The notes: generated by a model from the letters alone, not told the origin. A stretch of 64,000 nucleotides of DNA from Candidatus Kurthia intestinigallinarum (GCF_003991225.1 NZ_JTFC01000044.1:51858-115857); one strand, 5' to 3'. Counted from the stretch's first letter, positions 36,024 to 45,753 are shown. Translations and numbers: made by a program.

Positions 36024-37202
36024 TTATTGTTGATAACGACGTCCTTTTTTTGATACGTACATATATAAGAAGAAAGCAACGACGATAATGATACATGCTG
36101 TTAAATACATAGTTGAATAGCTACTCGCACCTGCGATGATACCCATCACAGCTGCACCAACTGCCATCCCTAAATCCATTGAGTTGAAGAACACAGAACT
36201 TGCAACCCCAACGCGTTCTGGTGGAACAGATGACATGACCTCTGTTTGATAAATTGGTGTGATAGAGCCGTAACCAATTCCCATAATCGCACCCGCAACG
36301 ATTAACATCCAACCTGCAGTCGTCATTTGAAGAACAAATAAACCAATTGCAAAAATCGCTAGGCAACTAAAAATGATATATTTTGGCCCATATTGATCGG
36401 CTGCTTTCCCAACAAACGGACGACATAATAACATACAAACCGCATAAACAATAAAGAAATAACTTGCTGCTGTCACTAGATCTAACTCTTTCGCATAAAG
36501 TGATAGGAAAGCTGAAATACTTGAATACGCAATTGCTGAAATGAACGTCATTGCCGCGTATGGAACGGTTCGCGGATCAACAATATTGCTAAATGAGAAT
36601 TTTCCTTTTTGTGCATGTTTGTCTGCGTTGTCACCAGGAATCGTAATAATCATTGCTAACAAGACATTAAAGACGGATAGCACTGCACAAATAACAAACA
36701 TCGCATTGTATGAGGATGCACTCGCAAATTGTAGACCGATAACAGGACCAAGCACCATCGCAAGTCCCATTGCCATTGAATAATAACTTAGCCCTTCTGC
36801 ACGGCGTGTCATCGGAATAAGCTCGGCACTAACGGCACCTTTAACGGTTGTAATAATTCCAAAGATAATCCCGTGAATTGCACGAACAACTAATAATACG
36901 GCAAATGAATGTACGAAGAAATAGAATAAACAAGCTACGAAAAACGCAGTAGTTGAATAAATTAAAATTTTCTTTTGAGAGAAACGACTAATCCAACCCC
37001 CAGCAACCGGTCGTACAATAATCGCAAAAATTAAAAATACCGTTAATAACCAGCCTGCCTTATCTGCTGAAGTGCCAAGCTTTTCTGTAATAAAAAGTGG
37101 CAGCGCCGTTAATAAAATATAGAACACTAAAAAGATAAATAAGCTCATCAACGTAATGTTAATAAAACTTTTTGTCCATAGTGGCTCTTTTTTTGTAGAC
37201 AA
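36024..37202 (-). CDS. MFS transporter
   Basis: 392 residues read from TTG 37202 (MSTKKEPLWT), which has AAAAAGGAG 9 bases upstream; in-frame ATGs further upstream lack a site and run through the divergent promoter region. Twelve membrane segments with the motif A remnant ADKAGWLLTVFLIFAIIVRPVAGGWISRF (described) between helices 2 and 3, and GKAADQYGPK in the second half. Likely drug/metabolite efflux. Divergent from a LysR regulator across a 131-base region with an inverted repeat, so probably its target. Confidence 0.85.
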   Translation of the reverse strand: MSTKKEPLWTKSFINITLMSLFIFLVFYILLTALPLFITEKLGTSADKAGWLLTVFLIFAIIVRPVAGGWISRFSQKKILIYSTTAFFVACLFYFFVHSFAVLLVVRAIHGIIFGIITTVKGAVSAELIPMTRRAEGLSYYSMAMGLAMVLGPVIGLQFASASSYNAMFVICAVLSVFNVLLAMIITIPGDNADKHAQKGKFSFSNIVDPRTVPYAAMTFISAIAYSSISAFLSLYAKELDLVTAASYFFIVYAVCMLLCRPFVGKAADQYGPKYIIFSCLAIFAIGLFVLQMTTAGWMLIVAGAIMGIGYGSITPIYQTEVMSSVPPERVGVASSVFFNSMDLGMAVGAAVMGIIAGASSYSTMYLTACIIIVVAFFLYMYVSKKGRRYQQ

Positions 37203-37293
37203 TCTATGCATCTCCTTTTTAAGCTCCTCATAAGATGAGCCATCTAACAGAAATAGTATACGCCTACTCAAGGTATGATAAATAATTGTCTTT

Positions 37294-37310
37294 TGCATAT
37301 TATCTATGCA
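37294..37310. promoter_or_regulatory. Candidate LysR-type operator between MFS and lysR genes
   Basis: TGCATA-TTATC-TATGCA is a perfect inverted repeat with the T-N11-A form typical of LysR family sites, centred in the divergent promoter region. Confidence 0.65.
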
Positions 37311-37333
37311 TACTGTACATATGGAGGTGCGTC

Positions 37334-38224
37334 ATGGAATTTTATCAATTATTATACTTTGAAACACTCGCAAAAGTAGGCAACATTTCGCACGCTGCCG
37401 AACGTTTAAATTTATCACAGTCTGCGCTTAGTCGCTCAATACAGAACTTAGAAAAAGAAGTAGGAGCACCACTTTTCACACGAGAAAGTCGCGGCGTGAC
37501 GTTAAATACTTACGGTGAAGTTTTTTTAGAGCATGCGACAAATGCGATTAATGAAATTCAAACCGCTGAGCATAAAATTCAGGATTTAATTAATCCAACG
37601 CATGGCACGATTCGTCTCGCATTTACACAACCGCTTGGCTCTGACTATATCCCAATGTTGATTTCTGCATTCACAGAAAAATACCCTAATATTCAATTTA
37701 AATTATCACAAGATACTACTCGAAAGATTTTAAAACAGCTGAACCGAGATGAAATTGACATCGGTTTCTGTTCGCCCTTTTCTGCAAACACAACAATTGA
37801 AAAATATACGATATTAGAGGAAGAGCTAATTATGCTCGTACCCAAAAATCATCCACTTAGCAAACAAAAAGAAGTTCATTTAGATGAATTTGCGCTCGAA
37901 AAATTTATCGTCTTTAAAGAAGATACTTCTGTACGAGAAGTAACAGATTATATTTGTCACGAAGCAGGCTTTGAACCGACAATTGTTTTTGAGGGTATTG
38001 CTGAGAAGTCGATTATTGACCTAGTCAGTAAAAATTTTGGCGTTGCTATTGTACCTATAGGCATTCCATTATTCGATTTCCCTGTTGTGCCACTGAAGAT
38101 TTTAAATCAGCCAGTACATCATCGTACACAGCTCACATGGGCAAAAGATCGTTACATTTCTCCTGCAGTACGAAACTTTATTCAATTCACTAAAAAGCTA
38201 GTAGACGAACAAAGCAATTTGTAA
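37334..38224 (+). CDS. LysR family transcriptional regulator
   Basis: 296 residues from ATG 37334 (MEFYQLLYFETLAK), with GGAGG 6 bases upstream; the longer in-frame ATG at 37286 lies inside the operator region. N-terminal HTH (NISHAAERLNLSQSALSRSIQNLEKEVGAPLF, about 17-48, described) and a C-terminal substrate-binding domain (about 90-290). Probably controls the divergent MFS gene together with an unknown inducer. Confidence 0.92.
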   Translation: MEFYQLLYFETLAKVGNISHAAERLNLSQSALSRSIQNLEKEVGAPLFTRESRGVTLNTYGEVFLEHATNAINEIQTAEHKIQDLINPTHGTIRLAFTQPLGSDYIPMLISAFTEKYPNIQFKLSQDTTRKILKQLNRDEIDIGFCSPFSANTTIEKYTILEEELIMLVPKNHPLSKQKEVHLDEFALEKFIVFKEDTSVREVTDYICHEAGFEPTIVFEGIAEKSIIDLVSKNFGVAIVPIGIPLFDFPVVPLKILNQPVHHRTQLTWAKDRYISPAVRNFIQFTKKLVDEQSNL

Positions 38225-38268
38225 TTTTTTCAAAAACCTCATAGTCGCTAGTATTTATAAGACTTAAA

Positions 38269-38307
38269 ATGTCACAAGCTCTTTTCGGAGTTTGTGATAT
38301 TTTTTTG
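38269..38307 (+). terminator. Intrinsic terminator of the lysR gene
   Basis: ATGTCACAAGCTC/GGAGTTTGTGATAT stem (wobble pairs) followed by seven T. Confidence 0.83.
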
Positions 38308-38366
38308 CTTTTTAGCATGTTTTTTGTAGCTAACGTTCATTTTTCTCAAAATATCTGAAAAATCAT

Positions 38367-38395
38367 TTGACAGCGCTATCAAAATATTGTAAATT
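38367..38395 (+). promoter_or_regulatory. SigA-type promoter of guaC
   Basis: TTGACA, 17-base spacer, TAAATT; start point expected near 38402. Confidence 0.7.
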
Positions 38396-38404
38396 ACCAA
38401 AGGA

Positions 38405-38438
38405 CGAACAATTTAATTAAAAAAAAAAATAATATTCG
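38405..38438 (+). promoter_or_regulatory. Candidate PurBox pair (PurR operator) before guaC
   Basis: CGAACAAT (38405-38412) and its inverted partner AATATTCG (38431-38438) are separated by 18 A/T-rich bases. PurR in B. subtilis binds two inverted boxes with a CGAAC core, and guaC is in its regulon. The second core deviates (CGAATATT), so this is tentative. Confidence 0.45.
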
Positions 38439-38457
38439 CTTTTAGGAGTGTTTTTAA

Positions 38458-39441
38458 ATGGATAATGTATTTGACTACGAAGATATTCAATTAATCCCGG
38501 CTAAATGTATCGTAAATAGCCGCTCAGAATGTGATACATCAGTAGAATTAGGTGGGCATAAATTCCGCCTTCCTGTTGTACCTGCAAATATGCAAACAAT
38601 CATCGACGAATCAATCGCGACGAAATTAGCTGAAGGCGGTTACTTCTACATCATGCACCGCTTTAATCCTGAAAAACGCATTGGTTTCGTTAAAGATATG
38701 CAAAGTAAAGGCTTAATCGCTTCTATTAGTGTTGGTGTAAAAGACGAAGAATATGCTTTCGTTGAAGAATTAGCACAACAAGGTTTAACACCTGAATTCA
38801 TTACAATTGATATCGCACACGGTCATTCAAATGCGGTTATCTCAATGATTCAACATATTAAAAAATTAGTACCAAACGCTTTCGTTATCGCTGGGAATGT
38901 TGGTACACCAGAAGCTGTGCGTGAGCTTGAAAACGCTGGCGCTGATGCAACAAAAGTAGGTATCGGACCTGGTAAAGTATGTATCACAAAAATCAAAACT
39001 GGTTTCGGTACGGGTGGCTGGCAATTAGCGGCACTTCGTTGGTGCTCTAAAGCCGCTACAAAACCAATCATTGCTGATGGTGGTATCCGTACAAACGGTG
39101 ACATCGCGAAATCAGTGCGCTTCGGTGCATCAATGGTAATGATCGGCTCTCTATTCGCTGGACATGAAGAATCTCCGGGTGAAACAATCGAAGTTGAAGG
39201 TAAAAAAGTAAAAGAATACTTCGGCTCAGCATCTGAATTCCAAAAAGGCGAAAAGAAAAACGTTGAAGGTAAAAAAATGTTTGTAGAACATAAAGGTTCT
39301 TTAAAAGATACACTTATTGAAATGGAACAAGATTTACAATCATCGATTTCATACGCTGGTGGTACAAAATTAGAATCAATCCGCAACGTGGATTACGTAA
39401 TCGTTAAAAACTCAATCTTCAATGGTGACAAAGTTTACTAA
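38458..39441 (+). CDS. guaC: GMP reductase
   Basis: 327 residues; reduces GMP to IMP with NADPH, returning guanine nucleotides to the purine pool. TIM-barrel of the IMPDH/GMPR family: [13 protein letters not shown] at the start, catalytic Cys in GPGKVCITK (about 177), phosphate loop [11 protein letters not shown] and MIGSLFAG. Length and [14 protein letters not shown] identify the Firmicute-type GMP reductase rather than IMP dehydrogenase (no CBS domains). Ribosome site AGGAG. Single gene. Confidence 0.95.
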   Translation: MDNVFDYEDIQLIPAKCIVNSRSECDTSVELGGHKFRLPVVPANMQTIIDESIATKLAEGGYFYIMHRFNPEKRIGFVKDMQSKGLIASISVGVKDEEYAFVEELAQQGLTPEFITIDIAHGHSNAVISMIQHIKKLVPNAFVIAGNVGTPEAVRELENAGADATKVGIGPGKVCITKIKTGFGTGGWQLAALRWCSKAATKPIIADGGIRTNGDIAKSVRFGASMVMIGSLFAGHEESPGETIEVEGKKVKEYFGSASEFQKGEKKNVEGKKMFVEHKGSLKDTLIEMEQDLQSSISYAGGTKLESIRNVDYVIVKNSIFNGDKVY

Positions 39442-39461
39442 AACTTAGGGGTTCTCTATAT

Positions 39462-39499
39462 AAAGAAAGACGCAGCTTGGGGAGGCTGCGTCTTTTATT
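39462..39499 (+). terminator. Intrinsic terminator of guaC
   Basis: AAAGACGCAGC/GCTGCGTCTTT stem followed by TTTATT. Confidence 0.87.
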
Positions 39500-39727
39500 T
39501 GTTTCTATCGTAAATATCTAGCATCTTCTGCATGGGAGTTAATAAATTTTTGAGAATATCATTTTTTTGTAGGTTACTCCTTTTTTTGCCGAAACATCTT
39601 ATTGATTCCTAAGAACCGATTCAAAAGTCATCTAAAATACCTTTATTTTGTTAAAATAAATAACAATTAACAACTTTTTATGATACGATTGGTTACGAAC
39701 TTTAAGACTATAATAAGGAGCATCTCA

Positions 39728-41674
39728 ATGGATAAAGGTACAAAATTAAGGAATAAAATGTTAATTTTCTTACTCCCACTCATTGTTATTCCTATTTTAT
39801 TAAGCGGAGTATTCTGGTACATCTCAAGTAAAGAACAAATTAAAGAAGAACAGCTCACTGCTGCTTCTTCTAATATGGTACTACTAAACAATAGCATCAA
39901 TGATTTAATCGAGCCGAAAATACATGATGTGTCGTATTTATCGAAACGTCTCACATCAAAGGATTTATCGATTTCAAAATCAAGTAATGCACGCACTGTA
40001 CTTGAACAATATATTCAGGAGCATCCTGAAGTCGCAATGGCCTATGTTGGCACCATAAAGGGTGACATGATTCGTATGCCCTATCATCTTTATAACAAAG
40101 CTGAATACGATCCGCGCGAACGCCCGTGGTATAAGCAAGCAAAGGATAGCGACATTACAATTACAGACCCATACATTTCAAAAACGAGTGGCGATTTAGT
40201 CGTTACTTTATCGAAAAAACTTGCTGATAATAGCGGTGTTATTGGCATTGATATGTCGATTTCAAAACTTGGAGATATTGCGAGTAGCGTCAAAATTGGT
40301 GACCATGGCTATACCTCTATTATTGATTTATCGAATCGCTACATTGCCGACAAAAAGCATGATGGCGGTGAGGCAGTCTCGAATACCCTCTCTTCACAGT
40401 TAAAAGAAGCGAAGGGGCAATTTGAACAAGAAGAGACAATTACTTTATATGCCACAAACTCTGCGACTGGCTGGAAAGTCATGAGCACCCTATATAAATC
40501 CGAAACAACAGAGGCTGCGAAAAGTATTGCGGTAATAAATATTTTCTTTGCAATCGTTGTGATTCTTATTAGCCTTGCCATTATTTTATGGCTTGTCCGC
40601 TCGATTACACGCCCACTGCAAACGATGGCACAGAAGGCGGACCAAATGCGGCACGGTGATTTAACGGTATCAACCGATGTGACAAGTCGCAATGAAGTAG
40701 GTCAACTTGCGATGACATTAAATGAGATGAAGGATAATTTAGCGACGCTTGTACGTAATGTTGGTGAAAATACGCAGCAAGTGACACAATCGAGTGTAGA
40801 AATGGAGCAACATATTGCACAAAATATGCTGAGCACAACGGATGTGACGACCGCCATTACACAGGTCAGTGAAACGACAGAGCGTCAGGCGAATGATTTA
40901 CAAGAAGCCTCTTATTCGATAAATGACGTTGCGAAAGGTGTTACAACAATTGCACAGAGCATAACAGATGTTACCGAATTTTCAACAACTTCACTACAGC
41001 ATGCTCACTCAGGACAGCAAGCGATTTATGAGGCTGTGTCGACAATGGAAGGCATTAAAGACTCTGTAACGATGTCGAATGCGCAAATTCATACACTGCA
41101 TACGCATACCGCTGAAATTGGAAAAATGCTTGATATGATTAAGGAAATTGCCGATCAAACGAATTTACTCGCTCTCAATGCTTCCATTGAAGCGGCACGT
41201 GCTGGTGAACACGGCAAAGGATTTGCTGTTGTTGCAGATGAAGTTCGTAAGCTTGCTGAAAGCTCACAGCATTCTGCCAATCAAATTGCCGCACTCGTTA
41301 CGACAATCCAAACAAGTACGAAACAATCTGTTGAGCAAATGGCGACCACGCTACAAAAAGTAGATGAAGGGGTCAGCGTTACACAAACAGCTGAGCAACG
41401 CTTCGCTAATATTATGACGCAAATTGAGGGCATGACACCGAAGCTTGAAGGGGTGTCTGCTACAACGGAAGAAATCGCTTCTGTTACCGACCAATTAGCG
41501 AATAGTATCGACAATGTCTCAAGCCATGCCCAAACGACGAATGCAATGACGGAGGAAGTGACGGCCTCTGCTCAGAATACACTGCATTCAATGAATGATA
41601 TGCAGGCTGAAATGAAGCGTCTTGCACTACTTGCCGCATCACTTGAACATTCCATTACACAATTTAAAATCTAA
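39728..41674 (+). CDS. Methyl-accepting chemotaxis protein (Cache sensor)
   Basis: 648 residues from ATG 39728, with AAGGAG 7 bases upstream. Membrane helix at about 10-30, a large extracellular Cache-type sensor (about 35-265; [34 protein letters not shown] as dCache features), second helix at about 270-292, HAMP ([21 protein letters not shown]) and a full MCP signalling domain with the hallmark tip [26 protein letters not shown] (described). Detects small molecules, often amino or organic acids. Own terminator. Confidence 0.93.
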   Translation: MDKGTKLRNKMLIFLLPLIVIPILLSGVFWYISSKEQIKEEQLTAASSNMVLLNNSINDLIEPKIHDVSYLSKRLTSKDLSISKSSNARTVLEQYIQEHPEVAMAYVGTIKGDMIRMPYHLYNKAEYDPRERPWYKQAKDSDITITDPYISKTSGDLVVTLSKKLADNSGVIGIDMSISKLGDIASSVKIGDHGYTSIIDLSNRYIADKKHDGGEAVSNTLSSQLKEAKGQFEQEETITLYATNSATGWKVMSTLYKSETTEAAKSIAVINIFFAIVVILISLAIILWLVRSITRPLQTMAQKADQMRHGDLTVSTDVTSRNEVGQLAMTLNEMKDNLATLVRNVGENTQQVTQSSVEMEQHIAQNMLSTTDVTTAITQVSETTERQANDLQEASYSINDVAKGVTTIAQSITDVTEFSTTSLQHAHSGQQAIYEAVSTMEGIKDSVTMSNAQIHTLHTHTAEIGKMLDMIKEIADQTNLLALNASIEAARAGEHGKGFAVVADEVRKLAESSQHSANQIAALVTTIQTSTKQSVEQMATTLQKVDEGVSVTQTAEQRFANIMTQIEGMTPKLEGVSATTEEIASVTDQLANSIDNVSSHAQTTNAMTEEVTASAQNTLHSMNDMQAEMKRLALLAASLEHSITQFKI

Positions 41675-41675
41675 C

Positions 41676-41716
41676 AAAAAAGAGGCTTAGGGTTTTTAGA
41701 TCCTAGCCTCTTTTGT
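41676..41716. terminator. Terminator between convergent genes
   Basis: AAAAGAGGCTTAGG/CCTAGCCTCTTTT stem, with T runs on both strands. Confidence 0.86.
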
Positions 41717-41760
41717 TCTATTCAAATCTAAATGAAATCGGGGGGATTTCATTTTTTTTA

Positions 41761-42123
41761 TTAACGTGCGACGCGTAAACGATCGCGACGATATAAATCA
41801 TAATTTAAAATGATGTACATATATTCGCTAATATCTTGGACTTCTAATCCTTGTTTTTCAAGCGATGTCCATAGCTTTTCATCAAGGGCATAAGGGTGCG
41901 CATGTTGTAACAATTCCACTTCATTTTTTGATAGTGCAACACGGAATTTCTGTGCACCGTTTGTCACCGACAATGTATACGTTCTCCACGTTTCTACTTC
42001 TACAGAGAAGTTTTCATCCCATTCACGTAATTGCGCTTCCATATCTGATGCAACGTGTTTGAAAAATTTGCGTACTGTAAATGTATTCGCTTTTGTGGTA
42101 CGGAAAAATGTATTCGTATTCAT
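41761..42123 (-). CDS. Conserved-type hypothetical protein
   Basis: 120 residues, MNTNTFFRTTKANTFTVRKFFKHVA, soluble, mixed charge, with a C-terminal basic stretch (YDLYRRDRLRVAR). No motif recognised. GGGAG ribosome site upstream of ATG 42123. Faces the chemoreceptor gene across a terminator and is divergent from psiE. Function unknown. Confidence 0.65.
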   Translation of the reverse strand: MNTNTFFRTTKANTFTVRKFFKHVASDMEAQLREWDENFSVEVETWRTYTLSVTNGAQKFRVALSKNEVELLQHAHPYALDEKLWTSLEKQGLEVQDISEYMYIILNYDLYRRDRLRVAR

Positions 42124-42298
42124 GTCTATCGCTCCCTTTTGTTAATACCAAGTTATCTTATAAGAATTATAACATCTAAAATTAAAAAGTCAAAATATTT
42201 CTTCAAAATTAAAAACGCTTACAAAATATGTATGCTTTGCACATTCTTTTTCTTTATGTGAAAATTATTTTAAGAACAATGAAAGCGAGGCGAAATTT

Positions 42299-42757
42299 AT
42301 GAAAAGTACAGAATTTAAAGTTGTCTTCCCAAAAGTATTACAGTGGATTTTAAATGTCTCATTAGTTGGTTTATCAATCTTTTTAGTACTATTAATGGCA
42401 AAAGAGATTTTTATTTTTGCAGATATTCTATTGTTTGAGAAAGATTCCAAACATACGCACGAAGAGTTTCTAGCAAATGTTTTAGCATTCTTCTTATACT
42501 TTGAGTTCATCACAATGATTGTAAAATACTTTAAGGAAGATTATCATTTCCCTCTTCGTTATTTCATTTACATCGGTATTACGGCTATGATTCGTTTAAT
42601 TATTATCGACCACTCTAGCGCAATGCATACCTTATTGTATGGTGCGGTTGTGCTCCTTCTAATCATTGGCTATTTCATCATTAATATCACGCCGCTTGAA
42701 CGTCCTAAAAAAGCGCGCTATGAAATTAAAAACGCGAAAATTAGCGATGAATCATAA
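42299..42757 (+). CDS. psiE: PsiE family membrane protein
   Basis: 152 residues with four membrane segments (about 15-40, 62-82, 88-108, 115-138). DLLFEKDSKHTHEEF-like loop, EFITMIVKYFKEDYHFPLRYFIYIGITAMIRLIIID (described) and the C-terminal helix match the phosphate-starvation-inducible PsiE family. The molecular role is not known. Possibly cotranscribed with the laccase-domain gene 24 bases downstream. Confidence 0.82.
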   Translation: MKSTEFKVVFPKVLQWILNVSLVGLSIFLVLLMAKEIFIFADILLFEKDSKHTHEEFLANVLAFFLYFEFITMIVKYFKEDYHFPLRYFIYIGITAMIRLIIIDHSSAMHTLLYGAVVLLLIIGYFIINITPLERPKKARYEIKNAKISDES

Positions 42758-42781
42758 TATAATAGAAGTAGAGGTGATTGG

Positions 42782-43540
42782 ATGACAACGACGATTTATA
42801 AAAACGATGCCAAGCTTTTAATGGGCATTTCTTTGCAAGATGATACACAGCTTGAACAGAATAATATGGCACTTCATGTTTGTGAGAACCCTGAAAATAT
42901 TATTAAAAACCGCGAAGCACTTGCGGCGACTATTGGGCATTCCTTACAAGATTTTGTCTGCGCAAATCAAACACATAGTGCAACTTACTATAAAGTAACT
43001 GCTGAGGATAAAGGACGCGGCACGCTACGCGCAGAGGATGCGATTCCGGAGACGGATGCACTTTATACATTTGAGCCAAATATTGTCCTTAGCTCCTTTA
43101 CAGCGGACTGTGTGCCTGTACTATTTTATGCGACGGACACAACACTTGTGGGTGCAATTCATTCCGGCTGGCAAGGTACAGTGAAGGAAATTTCACTCAA
43201 GACATTCACGTATTTACGTGAGGCAGAAAATGTAGACTTACAAAATGTGCATGTACATATCGGTACAGCGCTTAGTCAGGAAAAATTTGAGGTTGATGCG
43301 GATGTCTATACTAAATTTAAAGCCCTTGGATATGCAGATGACTTTATGTACTTCAAAGACGCGACTAAGAAATATCATATCGATAATCAATTAACGGTGA
43401 AAAAGCAATGTGAGCTGGCAGGTATTCCTGCATCGAATATTACGATAGAGGATGTGTGCACTTTCAAAAGTGCGCAGGGCTTCTCTTATCGACAAGATAA
43501 AAAAGCCGGACGTCATTTAAGCTTTATCGTCCGTAAATAG
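42782..43540 (+). CDS. pgeF: Laccase-domain protein (YfiH/PgeF, LACC1 family)
   Basis: 252 residues. The metal site of the family is visible: NQTHSATYYKV (His about 67), TADCVPVLFY (Cys about 112) and HSGWQGTVKEI (His about 129). The family was once called polyphenol oxidase and is now linked to purine nucleoside phosphorylase/deaminase activity and, in E. coli PgeF, to peptidoglycan editing; both are family knowledge. Ends at a shared terminator. Confidence 0.88.
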   Translation: MTTTIYKNDAKLLMGISLQDDTQLEQNNMALHVCENPENIIKNREALAATIGHSLQDFVCANQTHSATYYKVTAEDKGRGTLRAEDAIPETDALYTFEPNIVLSSFTADCVPVLFYATDTTLVGAIHSGWQGTVKEISLKTFTYLREAENVDLQNVHVHIGTALSQEKFEVDADVYTKFKALGYADDFMYFKDATKKYHIDNQLTVKKQCELAGIPASNITIEDVCTFKSAQGFSYRQDKKAGRHLSFIVRK

Positions 43541-43542
43541 CA

Positions 43543-43583
43543 TACAAAAAGGAGGAATCGCGTCAATCGCCATTCCTCCTTTT
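43543..43583. terminator. Terminator between pgeF and the PAS-GGDEF gene
   Basis: AAAAGGAGGAATCGCG paired with CGCCATTCCTCCTTTT (inner mismatch), T runs on both strands. Confidence 0.86.
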
Positions 43584-44544
43584 AGTGTTCAAATATAGTG
43601 ACGCGGTTACGTCCATTTTCTTTCGATGAATAGAGTGCCTTATCTGCGCGCTCAATAATCGTCTGCTCATTATCGCGCGCTGTGAATTTCGCCATGCCAA
43701 CACTCACTGTTAAGTCGCCAATTGCTGGCCATTCTTTTTGTTGCACACGCTCAATAATATTATGTGCGATTTGTTCATTATGACCAATCAAAATAATCGT
43801 GAACTCCTCACCACCAAATCGACAAACAATGCCTTGCTCACTAACCGTTTCCTTTAAAAGCTTGGCAAGTTGTTCAAGGACAATATCCCCTACTTGATGA
43901 CCATATGTGTCATTCACACGCTTGAAGTGATCAATATCAATAATAAGTAATGAAAATTGCACAGATTCCATGTCAAAGGCACGAATAAATTCACTCATCT
44001 TTTGGCTAAAGTAGCGGCGATTATAGAGTCCTGTCAGCTTATCTGTATTCGATAATTCAATCAGGCCTAAATTAATTGCCATGAGCTCATTTTGCTTTTG
44101 TTCAATTTCTGCATAAATTTCCTCGAGATGGTCAAATGCTTGTGATTTCTTTTCGTACGCTTCTTCTGCTTGGATTTTTAATGATTGCACCTCGCGCTCA
44201 TATTCCAGGCGATGCTGCATTTTCATCATCATATAATCAATAACCTCTTCACCATCACGAATATAACGTTTGGCATTCATTAAAAGTGGTACGGCTTTTT
44301 TGTTTTTATCACGCAACGAAATAAAAAATTCTTCTACAAGATTTTTAAGTTGAATCGCCGGATAGAAGTACGAATGGAACAGTAGCTTATTCGTTGGACT
44401 CAGCAAAAACTCGATATGCTTTCCGAGTAGTTGTTGCTCTGTATAATCCGTCCAACGTAAAAATGTCTCATTCACTTCTGTTATTTTGCCTTCATCGTTC
44501 GTACTTAAAAAGCCACATGGTGCTTTTTTCAAACGAATATCCAT
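43582..44544 (-). CDS. PAS-GGDEF diguanylate cyclase with RsbP-like PAS domain
   Basis: 320 residues. N-terminal PAS (about 1-110): KKAPCGFLSTNDEGKITEVN and the segment SYFYPAIQLKNLVEEFFISL closely recall the PAS of B. subtilis RsbP (APCGFL..., YFFPLLKLEHHIEEIYISL by memory). A coiled coil (about 115-160) follows, then a GGDEF domain with IDIDHFKRVNDTYGH and active-site GGEEF (about 247-251). No RxxD inhibitory site is seen before GGEEF. It should make c-di-GMP. The gene lies 3 bases after rsbQ, so the pair is coupled. Confidence 0.88.
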   Translation of the reverse strand: MDIRLKKAPCGFLSTNDEGKITEVNETFLRWTDYTEQQLLGKHIEFLLSPTNKLLFHSYFYPAIQLKNLVEEFFISLRDKNKKAVPLLMNAKRYIRDGEEVIDYMMMKMQHRLEYEREVQSLKIQAEEAYEKKSQAFDHLEEIYAEIEQKQNELMAINLGLIELSNTDKLTGLYNRRYFSQKMSEFIRAFDMESVQFSLLIIDIDHFKRVNDTYGHQVGDIVLEQLAKLLKETVSEQGIVCRFGGEEFTIILIGHNEQIAHNIIERVQQKEWPAIGDLTVSVGMAKFTARDNEQTIIERADKALYSSKENGRNRVTIFEH

Positions 44545-44547
44545 CGC

Positions 44548-45345
44548 TTATCCCTCTTTTATATAATGTTTCAGACGTTCAATGGTCACCTCTGGATGAC
44601 TAATATGTGGGTAATGTCCTTTCACATCTAATATCTCAAACGAACTATGCGGCAAATGCTCATGTAAATAATGTCCGATTGGACCTGGCACAATACTATC
44701 CTCTGCACATTGTAAAATCACTGATGGCACCGTCATTTCATGTAAACGACTACGACAATCTAGATGAAAGGTCATATCTGCAAATTCACGTGCAATATGT
44801 GGATTTTGTGATACAAAAACACGCTCTAGATTTTGAACATTAGGTGTGTTATTTTCTTGTCCAAGTGCAAAAGGTGCCATATAGCTCGCCCAGCCGCTAA
44901 AGTTCATTTCCATCGTTTGTAAAAGCTCTTGGATGTCTTCTTCATCGAAGCCACCTTCATAGTCTCCATCATTTAAATAACAAGGAGATGGCCCAATCAT
45001 AATCACTTTTTTGAATGCTTCTGGACGCTCAATCGCTGCTAACATACCAATCATCGAGCTAACAGAATGACCGATAAAAATAACGTCTTCTAATTGAAAC
45101 TCATCGATAATATTTAATACATCTTGTACATAGCCATCAGCAGTGCGATAGCTTGCGTTATAAGCTGCTAAATCTGAATTGCCTGCCCCTACATAATCAA
45201 ATAATACAATTTTATACTCCGACAGAAAAGCAGGAGTAATGTATTGCCACATCGACTGCTCACAACCAAAACCATGGGCAAATATTAACAGTTGATTCCC
45301 TTGCCCTACTATATTTACATTATTCCGCAAACTAATGACATTCAT
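44548..45345 (-). CDS. rsbQ: RsbQ-like alpha/beta hydrolase
   Basis: 265 residues from ATG 45345 (MNVISLRNNVN), with GAGGTGG upstream; the earlier in-frame GTG is inside that site. IFAHGFGCEQSMW, FDYVGAGNSDL, nucleophile elbow GHSVSSMIG (Ser about 94), acid in CAEDSIVP and His in KGHYPHISHP align with RsbQ. In B. subtilis, RsbQ supplies the signal needed by the PAS domain of the RsbP phosphatase to switch on SigB. Here the partner gene downstream is PAS-GGDEF instead. Confidence 0.9.
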   Translation of the reverse strand: MNVISLRNNVNIVGQGNQLLIFAHGFGCEQSMWQYITPAFLSEYKIVLFDYVGAGNSDLAAYNASYRTADGYVQDVLNIIDEFQLEDVIFIGHSVSSMIGMLAAIERPEAFKKVIMIGPSPCYLNDGDYEGGFDEEDIQELLQTMEMNFSGWASYMAPFALGQENNTPNVQNLERVFVSQNPHIAREFADMTFHLDCRSRLHEMTVPSVILQCAEDSIVPGPIGHYLHEHLPHSSFEILDVKGHYPHISHPEVTIERLKHYIKEG

Positions 45346-45445
45346 TAGCGCCACCTCATATTACTTTTTTCTCTATTATATGCTTTTTATAGGATATAAT
45401 CAGCTAAATTCTACAGCTAATCTCTTTAAACGAGCATAAACGCAT

Positions 45446-45489
45446 TAAAAAAGTAGGTCATGCACTCTAGTTGCGTGGCCTACTTTTAA
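45446..45489 (-). terminator. Intrinsic terminator of the 43-residue gene
   Basis: AAAAGTAGG/CCTACTTTT outer stem with an inner GC/GC pairing and T run on the minus strand. Confidence 0.8.
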
Positions 45490-45498
45490 AAACATACC

Positions 45499-45630
45499 TT
45501 ATTTAGCGAAGATTTTTGTTAAGCATTTTTGTGTTTTGGATGGCAACATCTTATAGCCCATTCCTTTTTGTTGAATATCAAGTACGGTTAAAATACCGAC
45601 AACGAATCCTAGTATATGCATAAATTTCAT
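45499..45630 (-). CDS. Small 43-residue protein of unknown function
   Basis: A 44-codon frame starting ATG 45630 behind a perfect GGAGG 9 bases upstream, ending 10 bases before a good terminator. Reads MKFMHILGFVVGILTVLDIQ at the N-terminus: a single hydrophobic helix (about 4-17) and then a basic tail (KTQKCLTKIFAK). Compact gene architecture makes it credible in spite of its size. Family not recognised; likely a small membrane-associated protein. Confidence 0.6.
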   Translation of the reverse strand: MKFMHILGFVVGILTVLDIQQKGMGYKMLPSKTQKCLTKIFAK

Positions 45631-45753
45631 CTAAAACGCCTCCTATTCACCTTATTATAAAACGAAACGGTTGATTGTGGCTTCTAGTAGCGCTCACTCT
45701 CAATTGATTTTTCAAGAAATTTCTTATAGTGCGCTATATCTAAATGGTTCAAT

